Origin: Chromatiales bacterium
GTDB lineage: Bacteria > Pseudomonadota > Gammaproteobacteria > Chromatiales > Chromatiaceae
Direction: 5' to 3'
Length of the DNA stretch: 32,984 nucleotides
NCBI GenBank assembly: GCA_030145485.1
Contig: JAQYVP010000063.1
Location: 1-32,984 of the forward strand
Position numbers and translations under genes: made by a program
The notes under the pieces: generated by a model
Seen by the model: only the letters and a program-made list of their open reading frames with translations
Told to the model about the DNA's origin: nothing
Database searches by the model: none
Shown: piece after piece, positions 27,996 through 32,984 of the stretch
Layout: every line of letters begins with the position of its first letter
How positions within the stretch are numbered: position 1 is the first letter of the stretch

Positions 27996-28667
27996 ATGCT
28001 GTTAAAAATCCGGGGCGTGCTGAATGAGGCGCAACTCAACAAGATCCATGAAGTCGTTGATCGGACCGGCTTTCAGGATGGTCGTCTGACGGCGGGGTCT
28101 GCCGCCCGCCAGGTGAAGGAAAATGAAGAGCTTGCCCCGGATGCGCAAGCTCAGCAGCTGCTGAACCGCATTCTGATGAGCAGTTTTGGTGAAAACATGA
28201 TTTTTCGTAATGCCGCCTTGCCAAACAGGCTGGCGGATTTTATTTTTGCACGTTATCACCAGGGGATGCATTACGGCGATCATATTGACGAGCCGATCAT
28301 GGGAAGTGGCGCTAAATTCCGCACGGACATCTCAATGACAACTTTCCTGAACCCGCCTGACAGTTACGAAGGAGGTGAGCTGGTGATTCGCACCACCTTC
28401 GGCGAGACCAGTGTCAAACTCGAAGCAGGCGATGCGGTGCTCTATCCATCAGCCAGTCTGCACCATGTTGCAGAGGTGCGCAGCGGCGAGCGCCTGGTTG
28501 CGCTCACCTGGATTCAGAGCCAGGTGCGTGATCCGGCACGGCGGGAGATTCTTTTTGACCTGGTACAGTCCCGTGATGCTTTGTTAAAAGAGCAGCCCGG
28601 TAGTGAGTTGCATCAGAGAGTGGACAGATCCTACGCCAACCTGCTCAGAATGTGGGCGGAGGTATAA
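27996..28667 (+). CDS. piuC: PKHD-type Fe(II)/2-oxoglutarate hydroxylase, PiuC/YbiX family
   Basis: A 223-residue oxygenase of the usual family length (about 225). Seen: the metal ligands His96 and Asp98 in YGDHIDEP and the distal His156 in SASLHHVAEV, then Arg166 as likely 2-oxoglutarate contact, plus FLNPPDSYEGGELVI. PiuC-type proteins are iron-regulated and often sit beside TonB-dependent siderophore receptors; no receptor is here. The start has an AGGAGA ribosome-binding site. It converges with btuF, with a palindromic repeat between them. Confidence 0.9.
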   Translation: MLLKIRGVLNEAQLNKIHEVVDRTGFQDGRLTAGSAARQVKENEELAPDAQAQQLLNRILMSSFGENMIFRNAALPNRLADFIFARYHQGMHYGDHIDEPIMGSGAKFRTDISMTTFLNPPDSYEGGELVIRTTFGETSVKLEAGDAVLYPSASLHHVAEVRSGERLVALTWIQSQVRDPARREILFDLVQSRDALLKEQPGSELHQRVDRSYANLLRMWAEV

Positions 28668-28674
28668 AACTTTT

Positions 28675-28752
28675 TTCAACCACGGAACTCACGGACGACA
28701 CGGAATTATGTTGTTTTATTTTCCGTGTGTTCAGTGTGTTCCGTGGTTTGAA
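28675..28752. repeat. ACCACGAA-type palindromic repeat, copy B (CCACGGAA variant)
   Basis: TTCAACCACGGAA at the left and TTCCGTGGTTTGAA at the right, with ACTCACGG and CCGTGTGT arms inside. It lies at the convergent piuC-btuF junction, preceded by TTTTTT, so the hairpin could terminate both transcripts. It also encodes the last residues of BtuF. Confidence 0.65.
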
Positions 28753-29527
28753 TGATCTCCAGGCACACCTCCAGGGCTGCATCAAGCAGTCTGGGCGTGG
28801 GTCGGTGCAGACGCAGGGTGTCTGCATGTATGACCCTCAACGAGGCCGGGTTGTAGGCATCGAAGAAACTCTTGTCATCGATGAGTATCGCATTGGCTTC
28901 GAGTGACCACAGATATTCGTTGCTAACAGTCGCCAGTTTGTGACCGGGGATCTGTACCGGGTTAGTGATGCCGCACAGCGCCAGCGCATGTGAAACCAGC
29001 TCTCCGTCCGTCAATACCATCAATGGATGCCGCCACAATTGGTGGATGACCCTCAGGCCGGAATCACTGCTCCGCCCCAGGGATTTCATCTTTTCCAGCT
29101 GCATGTTGAAGTCGCTGACACTGCCTCGGGCGTGCTGCTCTGTTCCCAGCAGCTTCCCCAGCGCCAGGATATCCCCGGCGATGGCCTGCAGGGTTTGCGG
29201 ATCAGACTCGTAGACGCGAATCTGCTGTAGACGCAGCCACTGCAGATCACGCAAGCGTGCACCACCGCTCCACACCACCACCAGGTCGGGTTGCAGCATG
29301 AGGATACGCTCCCGATCCAGTCCCATGGCATCACCAACCTTGGGCAGGGTGCTGACAGATGGGGGAAAGTCGCTGAAATTTGATACCCCCACCAGCCTGT
29401 TGCCGCCACCGGCAAAATAGACAAGCTCTGTCGCATGCGGTGAGAGTGTGACGACACGTTGTGCAGGGGCAGACAGCGCCTCAGCAGTGGTCAATATCAG
29501 CAGCAGGAGCAATAGTAAAGGCTTCAT
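28706..29527 (-). CDS. btuF: Periplasmic cobalamin-binding protein, BtuF-like
   Basis: A 273-residue ABC-transporter substrate-binding protein. Seen: a signal peptide (MKPLLLLLLLILTTAEALSA), then the BtuF-type start RVVTLSPHATELVYFAGGGNRLVGVSNFSDFP, LDRERILMLQPDLVVVW and WRHPLMVLTDGELVSHALALCG. It would deliver vitamin B12 or a related corrinoid to an ABC importer, which is not in this window. The start overlaps the ampD stop (ATGA). The last ~14 residues (QTTEHTEHTENKTT) are translated from the palindromic repeat and are unlike the family, so the original stop was probably lost when the repeat arrived. A heme or siderophore ligand cannot be excluded. Confidence 0.85.
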   Translation of the reverse strand: MKPLLLLLLLILTTAEALSAPAQRVVTLSPHATELVYFAGGGNRLVGVSNFSDFPPSVSTLPKVGDAMGLDRERILMLQPDLVVVWSGGARLRDLQWLRLQQIRVYESDPQTLQAIAGDILALGKLLGTEQHARGSVSDFNMQLEKMKSLGRSSDSGLRVIHQLWRHPLMVLTDGELVSHALALCGITNPVQIPGHKLATVSNEYLWSLEANAILIDDKSFFDAYNPASLRVIHADTLRLHRPTPRLLDAALEVCLEIIQTTEHTEHTENKTT

Positions 29528-30066
29528 GCGAGCAGTTTCAGGTACCCGGACCAGTCAAAAGCCGGCCCGGGATCGGTTTTTCGGCCTGGTGCTATGTCGT
29601 TGTGTCCGGCAATGCGTTCACTTGTGATTCCCGGGTAGCACTGCATGATGGCTTTGCTGACCTGAACCAGGCTCTGGTACTGTTTTTGCGTGTACGGGAT
29701 CTCATCGCTGCCCTCCAGTTCGATGCCGATGGAGAAGTCGTTGCACTCCTGCTGCTCATTAAAACATGAGTCTCCGGCGTGCCATGCGCGTTGATCGAAA
29801 CAGACATACTGAACCACTTCGCCGTCACGCCGGATGAGGCAGTGCGCCGAGACTTTCATACTTGCTATCTCTTCAAAATAGGGGTGTGCAGTGGCGTCGA
29901 GGCGGTTGTGAAACAGATCATCGATCCACTGCCCGCCAAACTCACCCGGGGGCAGGCTGATGTTGTGAATCACCAGCAGGTTGACATCTGTCGCTTCAGG
30001 GCGGGTATTGAAGTTTGGAGATGGCGATATGGTGGCTTGCTGCAGCCAGCCGTCGATGATGTTCAT
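29524..30066 (-). CDS. ampD: 1,6-anhydro-N-acetylmuramyl-L-alanine amidase AmpD
   Basis: A cytoplasmic zinc amidase that recycles cell-wall anhydromuropeptides; its loss induces AmpC beta-lactamase in many species. The frame extends to ATG 30123, but I start at ATG 30066, giving 180 residues (E. coli 183) and putting the ligands at His34, His155 and Asp165, near the known His34, His154, Asp164. Also seen: Glu117 in GIELEGSD and GHNDIAPGRKTDPGPAF. The ribosome-binding site is weak. It is translationally coupled to btuF by an ATGA overlap, an unusual partner. Confidence 0.92.
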   Translation of the reverse strand: MNIIDGWLQQATISPSPNFNTRPEATDVNLLVIHNISLPPGEFGGQWIDDLFHNRLDATAHPYFEEIASMKVSAHCLIRRDGEVVQYVCFDQRAWHAGDSCFNEQQECNDFSIGIELEGSDEIPYTQKQYQSLVQVSKAIMQCYPGITSERIAGHNDIAPGRKTDPGPAFDWSGYLKLLA

Positions 30067-30143
30067 CTGTTTTTTCTCGTCGGTAGAGTCGTTGTGGCAA
30101 TTCTCAATGTACCAATAGAGCACCGATATCTTAAAATACTTTT

Positions 30144-30219
30144 ACCACGAAGCACACGAAGACCACGAAGAATCAACTGGTTACAAAATGCCTTGGTGCT
30201 CTTCGTGTTCATTGTGGTG
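30144..30219. repeat. ACCACGAA palindromic repeat, copy C
   Basis: ACCACGAAGCACACGAAGACCACGAAG at the left (given here as positions 30144-30170) and CTCTTCGTGTTCATTGTGGT at the right (30200-30219) form a long imperfect hairpin. It lies in the 240-nt spacer between divergent ampD and the FKBP gene, so it may affect either promoter. Nothing else is recognised in that spacer. Confidence 0.65.
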
Positions 30220-30306
30220 AGTATCTCTCTACATGGAGTTGTTGCGGGGGAGACTTCATCCTGTAGCTGACATACAATAACGGGCTATTCAATTTTGGAG
30301 TTTAAC

Positions 30307-30654
30307 ATGACAGTAAAAATAACCGACTCGGGTCTTAAAATCGAGGAGCTGGAAACGGGGCAGGGTGATGAGGCCGTGGCCATGAAAATGGTGACGGTGC
30401 ACTATAGCGGATATCTGGAGAATGGCACAAAGTTCGATTCCAGTGTCGATCGCAATGAACCTTTTCGTTTTGGTCTAGGCAAGGGGCAGGTCATTCGTGG
30501 TTGGGATGAAGGTGTTGCCGGGATGCTGGTCGGCGGCAAACGCAAGCTTACGATTCCGCCGCAGCTTGGCTATGGTGCAGCCGGCGCCGGTGGCGTGATT
30601 CCACCAAATGCCACCCTGATTTTTGATGTGGAACTGATTGCCGTTGATGAGTGA
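30307..30654 (+). CDS. FKBP-type peptidyl-prolyl isomerase
   Basis: A 115-residue single-domain isomerase that speeds cis-trans proline isomerisation. Seen: [60 protein letters not shown] and [14 protein letters not shown], the full FKBP core with active-site Tyr, Phe, Asp and Trp positions. No signal peptide, so cytoplasmic. A TTG at 30295 lies in frame, but ATG 30307 has a GGAG site 6 nt before it and is chosen. The stop overlaps the nadC start by 8 nt. Confidence 0.93.
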   Translation: MTVKITDSGLKIEELETGQGDEAVAMKMVTVHYSGYLENGTKFDSSVDRNEPFRFGLGKGQVIRGWDEGVAGMLVGGKRKLTIPPQLGYGAAGAGGVIPPNATLIFDVELIAVDE

Positions 30655-31498
30655 TCAACTCACATTGCCGCCCGCAGATGAGATCCGGCGCCAGGTTGCC
30701 GGGGCGATTGCAGAAGATGTGGGTAACGGTGATCTGACAGCCGCTCTGATGCCTGATGAGCTTTTGGCCAAGGCGCAGGTGATTGCGCGTGAGACGGGCG
30801 TCATCTGCGGCATCAGCTGGTTTGACGAGGTGTTCAGGCAGATCGATGCGGCTGTCGAGATACGTTGGCAGGTTGCTGATGGCGACAGGGTGACTGAAAA
30901 CCAGCAGCTCTGTCTGATCGATGGAAGAGCGCGATCACTGTTGACAGCGGAGCGTACGGCGCTCAATTTTTTGCAGAGCCTCTCTGGTACAGCAACGCTG
31001 ACATCCCGATATGTTCAAGCTGTCGAGGGAACCGGCGTCAAGATTCTGGATACGCGAAAAACCATTCCCGGTTTGCGCCAGGCGCAAAAATATGCGGTGT
31101 GTTGTGGAGGAGGTCACAACCACCGCATCGGTCTGTATGACGCCATCCTCATCAAGGAGAATCATATCCAGGCCGCAGCTTCAATCGAGACTGTACTGGA
31201 AAATGCACAGCTCTATTTTCCAGGTGTGGAGACTGAGATCGAAGTCGAGTCTTTGCAGGAACTTCAAGAGGCGCTGGATGCCGGGGCAAAGCGGGTGCTG
31301 CTGGATAATTTTTCAATTGGTGATCTGAATTGCGCTGTTGCACTGAATCACGGCTGCGCCAGGCTGGAGGTATCCGGCGGCGTCACCATCGAGGGCATCC
31401 GGGAGCTTGCCGGGACCGGCGTCGATGACATCTCGGTTGGTGCGCTTACCAAGCATCTGCAGGCTTTCGATCTGTCGATGCTGTTTGTCAATTCTTGA
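30647..31498 (+). CDS. nadC: Nicotinate-nucleotide pyrophosphorylase (quinolinate phosphoribosyltransferase)
   Basis: A 283-residue enzyme converting quinolinate and PRPP to nicotinate mononucleotide, CO2 and PPi in NAD synthesis. Seen: [29 protein letters not shown], the PRPP/quinolinate site [50 protein letters not shown] and [11 protein letters not shown] start at ATG 30647 (the upstream TTG 30638 adds three residues), inside the FKBP end, so translation is coupled. Length is normal. Confidence 0.95.
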   Translation: MSDQLTLPPADEIRRQVAGAIAEDVGNGDLTAALMPDELLAKAQVIARETGVICGISWFDEVFRQIDAAVEIRWQVADGDRVTENQQLCLIDGRARSLLTAERTALNFLQSLSGTATLTSRYVQAVEGTGVKILDTRKTIPGLRQAQKYAVCCGGGHNHRIGLYDAILIKENHIQAAASIETVLENAQLYFPGVETEIEVESLQELQEALDAGAKRVLLDNFSIGDLNCAVALNHGCARLEVSGGVTIEGIRELAGTGVDDISVGALTKHLQAFDLSMLFVNS

Positions 31499-31603
31499 TT
31501 CAAACCAAGTTTCACCCGAGTCTCGCATGAAAAAAGGTTATCATACGCGCCGGAGCAAACCATACGCCGTCGTGCAACACATCAACCATTGAATCAATCC
31601 CGC

Positions 31604-32984
31604 ATGTCACAGCAATCTGAAGTCTCGGCAAGACGCACCTTTGCCATTATCTCCCACCCGGATGCGGGTAAAACGACAATTACCGAGAAGCTGCTGCTTT
31701 TCGGCGGCGCGATTCAGCTTGCGGGCAGCGTCAAGGGGCGCAAGGCCGCACGTCATGCCACCTCCGACTGGATGGAGATGGAGCAGCAGCGTGGTATCTC
31801 TATCACCTCTTCGGTGATGCAGTTTCCCTATCGGGATGCTGTCGTAAACCTGCTGGACACCCCGGGACATGCCGACTTCTCGGAAGATACCTATCGAACA
31901 CTGACGGCGGTCGATTCTGCGCTGATGGTGATCGATGTCGCCAAGGGCGTCGAGCAGCGCACCATCAAGCTGATGGAGGTGTGCCGCATGCGCACCACGC
32001 CGATTCTAACCTTCGTCAACAAGCTTGACAGGGAGGGGCGCGATCCGATCGAGGTCATGGACGAGATCGAGGATGTCCTAAAGATCAAATGCGCCCCTGT
32101 GACCTGGCCGATTGGTATGGGAAAGCGCTTTGTCGGCGTATTTGATATGCGCACCGAGACGACGCACCTCTTCAGCGCACGTCATGGTGGAAAAATCCAG
32201 ACCGGTGATGTCATCCAGGGACTGGATAATCCGCAGCTCGATGAGGCCATCGGCGATATGGCGGAAGAGTTACGCGAAGAGATCGAACTGGTGCGTGGCG
32301 CCAGCCATGAACTGGATCTCGACGCCTACCTGAAAGGTGAATTGACGCCGGTCTTTTTTGGATCGGCAATCAATAACTTCGGTGTCAAAGAGTTGCTGGA
32401 TGCTTTTGTCGAGTACGCCCCGCCGCCGAAGCCGCGTCAGGCTGGAAAGCGGGAAGTGAAGCCGGACGACGAAAAATTCAGCGGTTTTATCTTCAAGATC
32501 CAGGCCAATATGGATCCCTCTCATCGGGATCGCATTGCATTTCTGCGTGTCTGTTCCGGCAGTTACCGCAAGGCCATGAAGATGAAGCATGTGCGTATCG
32601 GAAAAGTGATACAGATCAATAACGCACTCACTTTTCAGGCAGGTGAGCGCACGCAGGTGGAAGAGGCCTTTCCCGGGGACATTATCGGCTTGCACAACCA
32701 TGGAACCATCCAGATCGGTGATACCTTCACTGAAGGAGAGGAGTTGAAATTTGAAGGTATTCCCTATTTTGCACCGGAGTTGTTCAGACGCGTAGTGCTG
32801 AAGAATCCACTCAAAATGAAGCAGCTGAAAAAAGGAGTTCTACAGTTGTGCGAGGAGGGGGCAACCCAGGTGTTCCGGCCGCTGAAAAATAACGACATGA
32901 TCCTTGGAGCCATTGGAGTGCTGCAGTTTGAAGTGGCAGTGCATCGTCTCAAGGGGGAATACAGCGTGGATGCCATTGTCGAGG
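31604..32984 (+). CDS. prfC: Peptide chain release factor 3, partial at window edge
   Basis: Open from ATG 31604 to the window end: 460 codons of a usual 527 or so. RF3 is a GTPase that recycles RF1 and RF2 from terminating ribosomes. Seen: P-loop SHPDAGKTT, the switch region [37 protein letters not shown] (G3), NKLDRE (G4) and GSAINNFGV (G5). Domain 2 follows, with [23 protein letters not shown], and part of domain 3. The ribosome-binding site is weak. The 105-nt gap after nadC holds no recognised gene. Confidence 0.95.
   Translation, partial: MSQQSEVSARRTFAIISHPDAGKTTITEKLLLFGGAIQLAGSVKGRKAARHATSDWMEMEQQRGISITSSVMQFPYRDAVVNLLDTPGHADFSEDTYRTLTAVDSALMVIDVAKGVEQRTIKLMEVCRMRTTPILTFVNKLDREGRDPIEVMDEIEDVLKIKCAPVTWPIGMGKRFVGVFDMRTETTHLFSARHGGKIQTGDVIQGLDNPQLDEAIGDMAEELREEIELVRGASHELDLDAYLKGELTPVFFGSAINNFGVKELLDAFVEYAPPPKPRQAGKREVKPDDEKFSGFIFKIQANMDPSHRDRIAFLRVCSGSYRKAMKMKHVRIGKVIQINNALTFQAGERTQVEEAFPGDIIGLHNHGTIQIGDTFTEGEELKFEGIPYFAPELFRRVVLKNPLKMKQLKKGVLQLCEEGATQVFRPLKNNDMILGAIGVLQFEVAVHRLKGEYSVDAIVE

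Noticed and set aside
31527-31592. 21-codon ATG frame before prfC as a leader peptide
   Set aside because: No ribosome-binding site or attenuator structure was seen; prfC is not known for such control.

Overview
The window looks like a chromosomal segment of a gammaproteobacterium. The housekeeping genes (nadC, prfC, ampD, selU/mnmH, piuC, glgX, FKBP, class I aldolase) are of gammaproteobacterial type. An N-ATPase operon, a class I aldolase and an RCK-type K+ channel together would fit a marine or sulfur-oxidising lineage, but that is inference and I cannot name a genus. It is mostly ordinary chromosome with several decayed genes and small dispersed repeats. I see no phage, CRISPR array, rRNA or tRNA.

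Layout. 1-2837: end of a YbhF-YbhS-YbhR-type ABC exporter operon. 2910-7398: a decay zone with a P-type cation ATPase lacking its N-terminal third, an intact APC permease, and a thymidine/AMP phosphorylase broken by two deletions, an amber codon and a frameshift. 7609-8634: class I fructose-bisphosphate aldolase. 8635-11144: an A+T-rich phosphoethanolamine transferase between two repeat-bearing spacers. 11145-15724: a secreted PDZ protein, a glycogen debranching enzyme (GlgX), an IS3-type transposase scrap, a Cys-containing unknown protein and a universal stress protein. 15782-16803: a ten-TM heavy-metal/manganese exporter-like gene broken by one frameshift at a homopolymer. 16852-23220: an N-ATPase (alternative F1Fo-ATPase) operon read leftward, atpD-C-Q-B-E-F-A-G. 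23508-25903: a K+ channel with an RCK domain plus a second free RCK protein. 26054-27739: selU and an unknown gene. 27996-31498: piuC, btuF/ampD, FKBP/nadC. 31604-end: prfC, cut by the window edge.

The centre reads as an ion-handling neighbourhood: N-ATPase, K+ channel pair, metal exporter, P-type ATPase relic. The N-ATPase has three unusual points: no atpR, a Lys-to-Arg change in the alpha-subunit Walker A motif, and loss of the Gln that ligates Na+ in known Na+ c-rings. A ~150 bp inverted-repeat element lies between atpE and atpF. A second copy of it lies between the RCK gene and selU and supplies both of their stop codons. A separate palindromic repeat (three copies near 27.9, 28.7 and 30.2 kb) supplies the last codons of btuF.
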